From contig CAMTDV010000003.1 of NCBI GenBank assembly GCA_947069175.1, positions 31,963,353 to 32,027,352 of the forward strand: DNA of 64,000 nucleotides, in the 5' to 3' direction. This stretch comes from Scalesia atractyloides (Eukaryota > Streptophyta > Magnoliopsida > Asterales > Asteraceae). Within the stretch, counting starts at the first letter, position 1; every line of letters begins with the position of its first letter. Both the position numbers and the translations under genes were made by a program. Positions 1 to 10,215 of the stretch are shown piece by piece. Below the pieces are notes generated by a model. The model made no database searches, was not told the DNA's origin, and saw only the letters and a program-made list of their open reading frames with translations.

Positions 1-299
1 AATGCGAGGTATGAGATATTGATTTTTGATTGTGAGTTTGTTGAGCTCATGATAATCGATACACATACGGAAGGATCCATCCTTCTTTTTCACGAATAGG
101 ATAGGAGCACTCTAAGGTGAAAAGCTCGGATGAATGAATCTCTTGTCTGAAAGTTCTTGAAGTTGCTTTGACAACTCTTACATTTCAGCGATGCAAGACG
201 GTAAGGAGATTTGGAAATTGGGTTGGCACCAAGTACAAGGTCAATACGAAACTCAACTTGACGAATTGAGGGTAAACCAGGTAGCTCTTCAGGAAACAC
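1..299 (-). pseudogene. Element G: N-terminal reverse transcriptase fragment (Ty3/gypsy)
   Basis: Read on the minus strand, the bases up to the left edge encode the beginning of a gypsy reverse transcriptase: the linker after protease (PEELPGLP), the SPYRLA segment, and further on the KKKDGSF and LNKL type motifs of the fingers and palm. The frame is broken near 115-200, where expected motif pieces continue in other frames, so this is a pseudogene. It continues out of the window, so length and catalytic residues cannot be judged. It follows the protease region of the same element (301-1023) and belongs with the LTR at 1580-4506. Confidence 0.8.
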
Positions 300-300
300 C

Positions 301-1023
301 TCAGGATATTCTTGAACAACGGGGATGTCTTGAATAGTTTTGCCCTTGCCGTGTTCTTCTACGATATGTGCTAAGAAGGCTACATGATTCTTTTGTAGGT
401 ATTTTTTGGGCCTGGGTACAGGTCATGAGTTTTAAGCTACTAGAGGGTTTCTCTCCGTGAACTTCTAAGGTTTTGCCAGACGAAAGTGGTATACGAACAA
501 CCTTGTCGAAACAGATCACCTCAGCATGGTGTTTGGTTAACCAATCCATTCCTATGATGATGTCAAAACTCTCGAGTTGCATTCGTGTGTAGTTAATGGG
601 AAAAAGGTGGTTATCCAAGTTCAATTGGCAACTACGAATGACATAGTCGAGCACAAGGGGTTCACCACTAGCTATTTCCATCGTTAAGGGTTTTCCTAGT
701 TTAGTTCTAGGCATCGAAAGCAAAGTTTCAAAGGCTAGTGATATAAAGCTTCTATTGGCACCCAAATCGAAAAGAATAGAAGTAGGATGATTGTTAACAA
801 GGAACCTACCGATAATGACTTCATTATCAGCACGAGCCTCGTTGGCATTGATGTTGAATGCGCGTCCACGGGCTGGATGTGCATTCCCGCTCACCAATTT
901 TGGGCAGTTGTTTCTAAAGTGACCCACCTCGCCACAGTTGTAGCAAGGACCAGGTGGGAACGGAGGTCTAGCAGGGTTGGCTTGGGGTTGCACAGGGTTC
1001 TGAACAACTTGGTTTGGGGCCAA
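301..1023 (-). pseudogene. Element G: Gag zinc knuckle and aspartic protease region
   Basis: The minus-strand frame of 240 codons carries one CCHC zinc knuckle (C27, C30, H35, C40 in CYNCGEVGHFRNNC), followed by a retropepsin domain with NNHPTSILFD and later IIGMDWL, the usual protease C-terminal signature. The zinc knuckle binds genomic RNA; the protease cuts the polyprotein. The active-site triplet, normally DTG or DSG, reads DLG (D86-L87-G88), a change expected to abolish activity. The capsid part of Gag that should precede the knuckle is missing: only about 540 bases separate this frame from the PBS and they do not look coding. The frame enters from upstream, so no real start codon is claimed. 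Confidence 0.85.
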
Positions 1024-1579
1024 ACGACAAACATTGGCTAATCTAGAGAGATGTTAAAAATATCGACGAAATATAAGGATGGTGGTCCTTTGTTCGTTAC
1101 TTAAAAACAAACAAACGACACACGGTGACTAATCAAAGTAACTGGGTCTTTATAATGTATCGCGAAGACATGCCTTAGCCTATAAGTGGACACTCACCCT
1201 AAGAGTTCCCAGGTAAGAATGAATGGTCCGATAATGCGGATTTGTACGAACACTCTAGCCTTAGACAGAAAACTCAGGGTACAGGCATCCACCCTTCCAG
1301 ATTGCATGTGTTCACATTAATAAAACCCAAACTTTGACGGGAATTTGAAAACTTACAACGCTTTAAGCCAAAACAAATCATCTAAGGATAGATGATTGCT
1401 TTTCAAGACGAATTTGTAACTTGTGTATTTGTTTTGGTAATCACCTAAGGATAGGTGATGGTATTAATAATCTAAACCCAAGATAACTCGTGTTAGGGTC
1501 CTAGGAAGGTTATAGTCTAGGTCAAAGCATTACTAATAACCTAATTCCCTATAACCATAAGCTCTGATACCAATCTTTC
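1024..1579 (-). other. Element G: 5' leader, Gag core missing
   Basis: This stretch lies between the PBS and the zinc-knuckle frame of element G. I see no open frame and no capsid motif in it, so the N-terminal two thirds of Gag has been deleted or was never carried by this copy. Nothing else recognisable is present. Confidence 0.6.
1561..1572 (-). promoter_or_regulatory. Element G: primer-binding site for tRNA-iMet
   Basis: GCTCTGATACCA on the plus strand is the complement of TGGTATCAGAGC, the standard PBS for the 3' end of plant initiator tRNA-Met. It sits seven bases from the LTR edge at 1580 and fixes the element as minus-strand with its 5' LTR to the right. Confidence 0.9.
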
Positions 1580-2559
1580 TGTAACACCCCGACCGCATAA
1601 AACAACAAACCACGGCGGAAACGTCGGGGAGTCATGTCATAGAACTATTATTTCACAACTCATGGAATTTAAAATTTTGTTTGATTAAGTTAAATGTTTA
1701 CATTGTCTTGGGATAAACAGAAACAACAAATAAATAAATTGTCTTTCATGTTTTAAGTCACTATGGCCCGCGTCCATTCCTATGTGAAGCATGCATCATA
1801 TTATCAAGTATTGATTCCTAAAACATATGTGAAAATAGAGTCAGCATAAAAAATGCCGGTGAGTACATAGGTTTTGTGAGTGTGTCAAATTCGTGGCCTT
1901 GTATACATATTGCAACACCTCGTTCGACTACAAGAGTCGTTAAGTGAAAACCTCGTATCGAAAGTGTTTGATATTGCAATACAATTAACCAACTAAAACA
2001 AGTTGGTTAGAGTTGTGAAAACCTTGTAGCCATGAATCTTGACAAAAACATTTCTTTTGTAAAAACCTTGTAATAGATTGATCCAAAAGAAAACTTCGTA
2101 TGGTTTATATCTTTAAGTGATAATCATTGCGTGACATTATTCAAAACAATTTGTCCATGTTATAAACATTTGTCCTTGTTATAGATCAATCGTCCATGTC
2201 ATAAACCAATTGTCCATGTCATAAACAAATCGTCAGTGTTTTTAATTGTGAAAACTTTTGATCGTTCTTTAATGAATGCATTCAAACCTGTGTTGACTAT
2301 ACCACCAAAGGGTATCTTTAATAGACCACCAAAGGGTCTCTTTAACTAGACTATCAAATCAACAAATGATTTGTTAATCAGAAACAATTTGTCATTACCC
2401 AAACTTCCACCAAATCCAGTGAGCAGTCCGATAATGGGATTGTGAGTCCTATGGTACCATAACATACTACTGGTCGCCTCGGTCAAAGCTAATAAATGTC
2501 ATTCGTGTTATGGATAATGTATCAACAAGTTGTTCACATTATTGAAATCGTATTGTTTT

Positions 2560-2925
2560 ATATATAAACCATAGACATTGTTTTTGAAAAGTTGAAAATG
2601 ATTTAGCACATATGGGTCACCCCAAAACATTTGCAAAACGTAAAAGAGGGGAACTATGTACTCACTTTGAAAATCATTTTGTATATATAAACCATGTATA
2701 TTGTTTTGAAATCTTGAAAATAATTATAGGCACATATGAATCACCCCAAAACATTTAGAAAAATGTAAAAGAGGGGGCTATGTACTAACTTTGAAAATCA
2801 TTTTGTATATATAAAACACGTATATTGTTTTGAAATCTTGAAAATAATTATAGGCACATATGATCACCCCAAAACATTTAGAAAATGTAAAAGAGGGGAA
2901 CTATATACTCACTTGGGATTGCAAA
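2560..2925 (-). repeat. Three tandem copies of a ~123-bp unit in the G LTR
   Basis: Three successive units begin with TATATATAAACC-like sequence at about 2561, 2682 and 2806, and each continues through CACCCCAAAACATTT and AAGAGGGG to a TGTACTCACTTTGAAAATC-like end. The third unit diverges at its end. They lie roughly 1.1-1.4 kb downstream (in the minus-strand sense) of the TATA box. Confidence 0.85.
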
Positions 2926-3982
2926 AGTGTTCTTGATCAACGAAATAAACAAAGCTCAAAGTGTCCTAATGTGTCAAATAAATATGTTAGCGTGTCGGGA
3001 CTACAAACGAGAGATCAGATAGAATGAAGTCTTATAAACCAAACGAGTGTTGGAACTCATGTGATATGGTTTACCAAACTTAACATTCTGATTTGGAGAG
3101 GACCTAAGTTCTTTTGACTCATTATGACTCGTTAAGGTAGTTTATGCTACCTTAACGGGTCATTAGCGTAAACGCGTGATCGTCCTATGTTAAGTCTTAA
3201 ATGCCCAAAACATGTTTGAAAATGTTATAACATCAGTTTATATGTTAAAAATTGGTTACATGTGTTTTAAATGGATTTATGCGCAGAAGGGCATTTTGGT
3301 CATCATTTTTTTAAGAACATAGAAGTAGCTTATCATAACACTAACCAAACGACATGACCATAAGGTATAACCTCAGTAGGTTATTCCTATATAACTAGGG
3401 TCACAAATATGTGTTTGGTAGGATCCTAAGATCGACCAAACAGGTTGGATTCAAAAGTCAAAGCGGTGGTCAAGACCGCTCGACTTACGACCCTAAATAA
3501 GCACTAAACTAGAAGTGACGAGTTAGACATGTCAAAATATGTCTAACTAAGTTTATAAAACTGATTTGGCATCAAAACTTGGTGTTTTCATCGTAAAATG
3601 CACATCATGCACATTTTTGACCGAATCTTTGACTCGTCACTTCGACTAGTAAACGTGGTAATCAGAAGGTGAAATCTTTAGAGATTATAACCTTTGTGAT
3701 TACGAGCACGTTTCAAAGTTCAATTGAACTTTAACTTGACCAAATATGGTTAGAACCAAAAGTCAATCAAGTTGCCAAACTGTTCGACTTCTAGCGCAAA
3801 ATAGCTAAAAAAAATTAAAGAACTAGGAAGTGTACTTACTCGTGTTGAAGAACACTTTCGCAACTCAAGATAGGAGGCTTCCAAAGGTTGGAAACAAGCT
3901 CCAAGAAGGATAGAAAGAAGAACTTCACACTTTGCTTTGAAGTGTTTTGAAGTGGTGTGAAAAAAATGGAAGAATAATGGGG

Positions 3983-3990
3983 TATTTATA
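3983..3990 (-). promoter_or_regulatory. Element G LTR: TATA box
   Basis: TATAAATA on the minus strand, about 520 bases inside the LTR from its 5' end, followed by a purine-rich stretch. This is the expected position for the U3 promoter of a long-LTR gypsy element. Confidence 0.6.
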
Positions 3991-4506
3991 GTATTTTAGG
4001 ATTAAGGATGTGATGACAAGTGTCCTTAAGTGTGGATTATTGTCCTAAAATGTGTCAACACCATATTAAGTGTACCAAAGTGAGTGCTAGGTGTAAAAAA
4101 TTGGAGATAGGTGGCAAACTTGGGGAAGAAGCAAAATATTTATTAATTTTTTTTACATTTTTGGCCCTTGGACTTGTATTTTCACTTTTTTGCCATTTTT
4201 AACCCCTTTAACCTAATATTCAGGTTATATAAAGGTGTTAAGACATGTGTAACTTGTATTATGCCCAAAAATGTCGTGGATGTCGATTCGTTTGGTTGTA
4301 CGGTTATGCGTTTAGCAAAAATGCGTAAAACACATTAACGAACACAAAAATGATCGAAATTGTGCAATGATTCACATTTTTGCATTCTCGTCAATAAAAT
4401 ACAAGATTTTATTGAATACAAAAATATTTGGAAATCAAACACATGGTTTAATTGAATACGAAATTGTTTGTAATTGTGCAATGATTGAAAAGGCACAAAG
4501 GTCACA

Positions 4507-5521
4507 TACATTCTATCTGATCATCGCTTAATCTAGCGTAACATACGTTTTGATCCTGTACGCTAGTCGGTCTAAGTCTATGACTAAAATAAGACCGTTA
4601 GCATTTAATTTGTTAGCTTATGCCATAATCCAGACTAGAGCCTTCTGGTAAATACTATCTGCACTTAGTTCATTTTGGATACGGCTGAGATATTAAATCT
4701 TGCATTTTAATCAAGACTAGCACAGGTAAATACTCTCAACTTATTTTCCCTATACGCGCTTGGGATACGGTAAATTATTACTGCTTGGTCAGAAATGGGA
4801 TCAATCGAATGCATGATAGTGGCTAGTAAATCCGCATTTTCCATTTTAATCAGTTTTGTTTGATAACTTAAACATCAGGTGTTAACAACCGTGTCCTAGA
4901 GATCCTCGGCTCATTACATTAGATAATGGCCACGACCTAAGCGCGGGGTGTAGGCATACACCTGACAGATGCTCATGCAAAATTTTTACCCACACTTGTT
5001 AGGCATAACTCCTTCGTGAGTTCATAAGTGGTGTGTACGTTAATCATGTCTCGGTCTTCGTACTGGGCCCTGTATGTATGGACAAACATGTGAATCTATT
5101 AACAAGGTTACAATGTTGACTTTTCCAAGTTATAAAAGATTTTTGTGCCATGTGCACTTAAAACCATTTTCTAATGTTTCCAAAATGAGTCAATTGGGTG
5201 TATTTACCAGCGAAAGCTGACGTATTTTCAACAGACTAAGCTTGAAGGTACAATACGAAATAGACTGGAAGCTGCTCGGTAGTATCATAAGAGGATCTTG
5301 CAAATCCTTAGATCTGCCCATTTTACGATCCACCTGTGGATCTTCTGTTACAAGTCGTTTGTATATTATTTTTTGTACATTGAACATTTGGTTTGTAATA
5401 GTAATTTAAATCCAAGACTTCCGCTGTGCTGTGCTTAATTGACTATGCTGGTATCAACTTACTTCACGATATTCCCCACCCGGACCCACCGGTGTTTGGC
5501 TGTAGAATACGGGGTGTGACA
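4507..5521 (+). mobile_element. Element A1: 3' part of the 5' LTR
   Basis: The sequence from ACATTCTATCTGATC to GGGGTGTGACA matches the 3' third of the family A LTR. It is co-linear with 43340-44190 of copy A3 and with the reverse complement of copy A2. Its start is where element G was inserted, so the first part of this LTR is outside the window, beyond G. It ends three bases before a PBS, which makes it a 5' LTR. Confidence 0.85.
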
Positions 5522-5524
5522 GGT

Positions 5525-5536
5525 TGGTATCAGGGC
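5525..5536 (+). promoter_or_regulatory. Element A1: primer-binding site (variant)
   Basis: TGGTATCAGGGC follows the LTR end at 5521. It differs by one base from the tRNA-iMet complement seen in B1. Confidence 0.85.
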
Positions 5537-5695
5537 CAACGTTTGAGAAAATTAAACACTAGCCTTCTTGTGTTTAATCTCAAAATACACAAAAGCACAT
5601 TCCTTAGACTTCCGAGTCTAGGCTTTGACCTAGGATTACTCACCTCATTATTAAGTTATTAGTATTGCTTTTGAATTTATTTTTAAATAGGAAAA

Positions 5696-6745
5696 TGCCG
5701 CCAAGAGTATGAGGAAGAGGTAAAGGACCAATGAGGGGAGGACCATCTTGACACATCCCTTCACAACCCCATCACTCGAATCCTTATGAGGATTCGGGGA
5801 ATTCATGGCCACTAGCGCAACATTCACCTACCTATACCCAAAACTTGTACCACTCATATCATTCACACCAATCACACCACTCCCATCACTCTCATCATTC
5901 ATATCATGATGAGTTTAACCCTAACCATTACTTTAACACACCCCCAGCTGATCAGAATCAGTTGGATCAATCCAATCCCATGGATGAGGACTCCGATCCA
6001 TAAATGTCGCCGTCAGGATCACACGCACATCCCATCGAAATCTCTAGCGATTTGAATTCTTACGCCAGATCGCCATATCAAGGTCCTAACGAATGGACCA
6101 ATATTGGAACCAATTTACTTTTGCTAACACTCCTTCCCATCACTTCCCAGCACCTCCTGTACAAGAAGATATTCACATGGAACCTGTGGAACAACCACAG
6201 CCGCCACCTTAGCCACCAAGGAGGAAACGAGGAGCGCATATGTCGTTATGTTCAGGTCAACGGTCGAGTTCGCTGCCACCGTTACCAAAAACTTACCCAA
6301 CCATCCACGAGGACCCACAAATGGGTGCACCCTCCATTGCTTCACCTGTGTGGAACCAATACCATCCCAAGTGGTTCAACCACCACCAATAGATTTTAAT
6401 ATCCCTATCCCAACATATCCGGGTATATCTGGATATGACCCTTTTAACACATCTACGCCGGTAAATTACCAAGCACTATCACATGACCCTTATACGCAAG
6501 CGGTCATGCATAATGCACTTTACCTGTCTCCTTTCCCACCTACTTATCCACCTACTAGATATCGAAGTTATGAGTATGAGTATCCTGTTATGCCACAACC
6601 ACAACCTCCGTCGCCACTTGAGGCCATCAATGAGGCCTTGGAACGAATGAAGGAGATTCAACAACAAGCGGAGAAAACGGAGAATACGATGAATAAGTTC
6701 TTCAAAAAGCTCTCCAAGTTGGTTAAGGGAAAGAAGGATGAGTGA
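5696..6745 (+). pseudogene. Element A1: pre-gag ORF (ORF0), His/Pro-rich with C-terminal coiled coil
   Basis: A degraded frame of about 350 codons starts with ATG at 5696 (MPPRV, then a stop) and passes a GRGKGP-type basic start, a His/Ser/Tyr-rich segment, a Pro/Gln-rich middle and a heptad-like C-terminus (LEAINEALERMKEIQQQAEK) ending in a Lys cluster (KGKKDE). The last 165 codons (6248-6745) are open; the earlier part has three stops and at least one frameshift. It occupies the same place, between PBS and gag, as the coiled-coil ORFs of family B. It has no zinc knuckle or enzyme motif that I recognise, so the function is unknown. It might also be a diverged Gag N-terminus, though no capsid fold motif is seen. 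Confidence 0.6.
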
Positions 6746-7245
6746 AGTCTTTTCTAATAATATATGTTATTCCCTACGAGGACATTGTTATTTCTTTAGT
6801 CCCTGCATGGACATTTTTATTTCTTTTTAGTCCTTGCATGGATAGTTTTTTCATTTATTTATTTCTAGTATTGTAATTTCTTATTATCATTTAAAGAAAT
6901 ATTTTGGAATTATATATATATATATATATATATGTATTCATCCTCTTCAAGCGAACGTCTCGATTTTACTCGAAATTTATGTTCTTCTATATAAATCCAA
7001 AAAGGTCTTAATGGTTTTGATTAGCCAAGTGGCACAGACCACATTAATTGGCCAGCTTATAATTGATAGTTAAGGATGAATAGCCTTCTATCATGATAGT
7101 TATGAGGAGTTATCCTTCTATCCAGAGGTGGTGGACTATGTTCAAACCTCCAAGTTGTTAAGGTCAATGCGACTATGACTATTAATCAACCATTAAGATG
7201 ATCTTATGTTAACATTCAGGAATGTTCATACTCCTGGTAGTGTGA
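6746..7245 (+). other. Element A1: leader between ORF0 and the lost gag
   Basis: AT-rich non-coding sequence. It holds three imperfect copies of a motif like AGTCCCTGCATGGACATTTT (about 6760-6850) and a TA dinucleotide run. The element is cut at 7245 by an inverted family A LTR, so gag and pol do not follow. Confidence 0.6.
6910..6933. repeat. (TA)n microsatellite
   Basis: An uninterrupted TA dinucleotide run of about 24 bases in the A1 leader. Confidence 0.9.
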
Positions 7246-7859
7246 TGTCACACCCCGGATTTCCAACCCAAATCTATACACCGGTGGGCCCATGTGGGGA
7301 GTATCGTGACGTCAGTTGATAACATCATAGTCAATTAAACACGGCACAACGGAAGTCTTGGAGTAAAATTACTATTAGAAACCAAATGCTCAAAATACAA
7401 AATAATATACAGGCTCGTAATAGAAGATCCATAGGCGGATCATAAATGTACAAGGAAAGAATATAAAACAGACTTTAGGGCAGATCTAAGGATTTGCAAG
7501 ATCCTCTTATTTCACTACCGAGCAGCTTCCAGCGTATTTCGTATTGTACATGCAGCTTAATCTTTTGAACATACGTCAGCTTTCGCTAGTAAATACACCC
7601 GACTGACTCATTTTGAAAACATTTTAGGAATTTGATTTAAGTGCACAGGGCACAAATCTTTTATAACTTGGGAAAGTTACTTTGTAACCTTGTTTACAGA
7701 TTCACATGTTTGTCCATACATACAGGGCCCAATGCAGAGACCGAGACATGATTAATACACACCACTTAGAACTCACAGAGGAGTAATCCCCAACGTCTTG
7801 GGTAATTTGCATTTGAGCGTCAGTCAGGTGTATGCCTACACCCCGCGCTAAGGTCGTGG
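7246..7859 (-). mobile_element. Element A2: inverted family A LTR, first part
   Basis: It starts TGTCACACCCCGG and runs as the reverse complement of the A1 LTR end (4900-5521), up to the B1 insertion. The bases left of it contain no PBS complement, so this is not a 5' LTR with its own internal region on the left. It could be a solo LTR, or the 3' LTR of a copy whose body was lost. Together with 18452-20134 it forms one LTR interrupted by B1. Confidence 0.85.
7855..7859. repeat. B1 target site duplication, left copy
   Basis: CGTGG immediately before the TGTGACATCCC start of B1. The same five bases follow B1 at 18452-18456. Removing B1 and one copy rejoins the A2 LTR exactly as in the uninterrupted LTR at 4900-4960. 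Confidence 0.97.
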
Positions 7860-8230
7860 TGTGACATCCCGGTTTTTCAGATATCTTAAACGCACTACTT
7901 CACGGTTATTCGTTCCTACGTTCGAAATAATTACGATAATTTCGTGAACTTGTCAAATGAATTACGTGCTATGTGTATTAAACGTTTATAAGTTGGTGAA
8001 TTATTATGTGATGTTCGATTTCGTGAATTGTTTTAGTTATCAAATATATATAGTAAATATATAGACGAATCGAACCGAACCGCGACACAAGCCGGCCTCA
8101 TTTCCTTGCGACTCAAGGAGTTAACCAAACTTGAGGACCAAGTGTTAGACCCAAACCAACCCACCCGAACCCCTTTGCGGCCGCGAGCATCCCAAACCAT
8201 AAACCCTTCCCTTTCCCTTGTCTCTTGCGC

Positions 8231-8238
8231 TATATATA
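8231..8238 (+). promoter_or_regulatory. Element B1 5' LTR: TATA box
   Basis: TATATATA about 370 bases into the LTR, preceded by a C/T-rich stretch and followed about 55 bases later by a CCCTAG motif. The same arrangement occurs at 16043, 50348 and 59985 in the other plus-strand LTRs of the family. Confidence 0.7.
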
Positions 8239-9371
8239 CACACACATGCATGCTTTGCTTCACAAAAACAAAACACAAAAAAAAAAAAACCCCTAGTTGA
8301 GAAATCAGCCGACGGCAGCCCTCATTCACCTTCTTGATCGCAAACAGCTTGGCTACACCTCTCTTGATCGCGGCAGCCCTCCCCTCGCCATTCTCCTTCT
8401 TGGTCGCGATTCTCTTTGATCATCGGTTCCCCATCTCACTCACGGTTCATTAATCTTATTGTTAAAGGTTAGGATTTATCATTGTTTTCAAGATCATATG
8501 TGGATTTTTAAACTCTTGATCATGTTTGAATGTAGTATTATGTGTTAGCCGATTTATTTATGCTAGGTTGCTAGTATGATGATTAGCGGAATTAAGAAAC
8601 GTTAGGCTGTGTTTTGTTTGATAAAAACTACAGGATATGATTAGGGTTTGCATGAGTATGATGTATATGATGATATATGACTGCAAAATCTGTTCTTGAT
8701 CGTTTACATTAACATATCGATTGTTTAAGCGTGTTAGATTGCGATAAAATGCTGAAATCAGGATGCTGAATGTTGTTTACAGCCAACTTCAACTGGCTGT
8801 AACTTGGTTATTATTTATCGAAAAACGGATTTTCTGAAGTCTAAAACGTAGAGTTTTAAAAAACGCTTCTAATGGCGCTGGATTCATATTTTTCTGAAGT
8901 CGTTTGATATTTTTAAGTGGCCAATTAAGTTCAGTAACTGAAGCTGTGAAAATTCTGAAAATTTGTTAATTGTTTATCGAGTCGGATCTAATAATATATC
9001 TCTTTACGTTATAAGAAATTAACGTCACTTAACTATTCGGTAACTAAGTTAATGTTAATGTACGTTATGGTCACTAAGCAGCTATATCACACAAGTCCTC
9101 GACAATCTCTCGGATCGTTAGTATTGGGTTTAAATAGCGGGGAAATTATAAGTAGTACTACTGGGCCCGAAAAGCCCCATCCGAGCTAGTCGCGCTAGCC
9201 GACCGGGTATGGTCAACGGGTGAATAATTTAGCCTAACTTCGCCATGGTCAGTGATAGGCCTGGCAACACGGAGGCACAACAGTCAGCTTCGATCGCGAA
9301 CACTTACGTGACATAACTTTAGGTTAGCTACCTATATATATTAACATTGAACTTAATTACGAATCAACAAT

Positions 9372-9571
9372 ATTATCCCGGGTTAGGGATAATGGAACCA
9401 TCAACAATATTATCCCGGGTTAGGGATAATGGAACCAACAACATTATTATTCCGGGTAAGGAATAATGGAACTATCATTATTATTCCGGGTAAGGAATAA
9501 TGGAACTATCAGTATTATTCCGGGTTGGGAATAATGGAACTAAATCGTTATCCCGGGTTAGGGATAACGGG
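9372..9571 (+). repeat. Hairpin array in the B1 5' LTR (6 units)
   Basis: Six head-to-tail units of about 30 bases. Each is an 8-9 bp inverted repeat around a GGGTTA or GGGTAA loop, for example ATTATCCC with GGGATAAT, ATTATTCC with GGAATAAT, and CGTTATCCC with GGGATAACG, separated by TGGAACYA-type spacers. The different arm sequences change together. Confidence 0.9.
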
Positions 9572-10013
9572 GGAAACAAACTGATAACCGAACAAACGAA
9601 TTTATGAAAACCTGTGAACTCACTCTTCTTTAATGTTGACACTTGTTTCTTTACATGTTTCTCAGGACGCTAGGAGCTCTAGGTGCACTCACTTGCATTG
9701 ATCAAGACACCTTTTATCGAGTCTCATTTACAAACATTGTTTTGGGTTTTTCATTTGTTTTGGCGTTTGTGTTGGCGCCCGTTTCTCTACTTATTTTTAT
9801 GCTTCCGCTCAACCATAACAACTAATGCTTCCGCTAAACATTAGAAACTAACTAAGGCAATATAAAATCTACAATGAATGGTTAAACAAATGATTTTGGA
9901 AAACGTATTATCAAATCATATAGAGTCGTTCAACGTACTAGTGTCTCAGATTCTGGTTTGTTCACACGCCTCGCGGTAAAACTCCGCAAGTGGAAATTGA
10001 GGGTGTGACAGAT

Positions 10014-10025
10014 TGGTATCAGAGC
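10014..10025 (+). promoter_or_regulatory. Element B1: primer-binding site for tRNA-iMet
   Basis: TGGTATCAGAGC, three bases after the LTR end. A perfect match to the standard plant initiator-tRNA PBS. Confidence 0.95.
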
Positions 10026-10215
10026 CACTAGCTATAGAGAACCAGGTTTGCATTAAAAGTAGACCTAAACTATAGCTGATTACACGACACTAGACGTAGT
10101 TTGGCACCGAACTGTTATATCTTGTTATGTGATGTACCACAACTGTGTTATGTAGAATATGAATGCATAGTAAGAAATGAATGCAACTCGTAACTAACTA
10201 CACAACCTAAAGGCA

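Larger units (their letters stand above)
1580..4506 (-). mobile_element. Element G: 5' LTR
   Basis: The LTR begins TGTAACACCCC beside the PBS and ends GGTCACA at 4506, where family A LTR sequence resumes; TACAT (4507-4511) would be the 5-bp target copy. It is 2927 bp long. A minus-strand TATA box (TATTTATA on the plus strand, 3983-3990) marks the promoter. The stretch at about 3180-3640 is recognisably similar to part of the family A LTR, including a GGGCATTTTGGTCA motif near 3290, so the two LTR families share ancestry. No protein is encoded. The other LTR lies outside the window. Confidence 0.8.
7860..10010 (+). mobile_element. Element B1: 5' LTR with large deletion
   Basis: Begins TGTGACATCCCGG and ends GAGGGTGTGACA. 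At 2151 bp it is about 660 bp shorter than the 3' LTR: the bases equivalent to about 16810-17475 are missing at the junction near 8998, and about 29 bp are missing near 7921. It has one extra hairpin unit compared with the 3' LTR. The large deletion removes the predicted splice donor described for this LTR family but keeps the acceptor (9664-9665). Confidence 0.95.

Noticed and set aside
8033..8329. Open frames of about 60-98 codons recurring in the family B LTRs (8033-8329 and 15845-16160 minus; 8106-8300 and 15918-16109 plus)
   Set aside because: They repeat only because the LTRs are copies. They overlap the promoter on both strands, have no recognisable motif, and are not kept in the B2 or B3 LTRs.
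9643..9825. A short frame around the predicted acceptor, present in every family B LTR
   Set aside because: Its downstream reading frame changes between B1 and B2 and its start lies in the pyrimidine stretch, so there is no sign of protein-level conservation.
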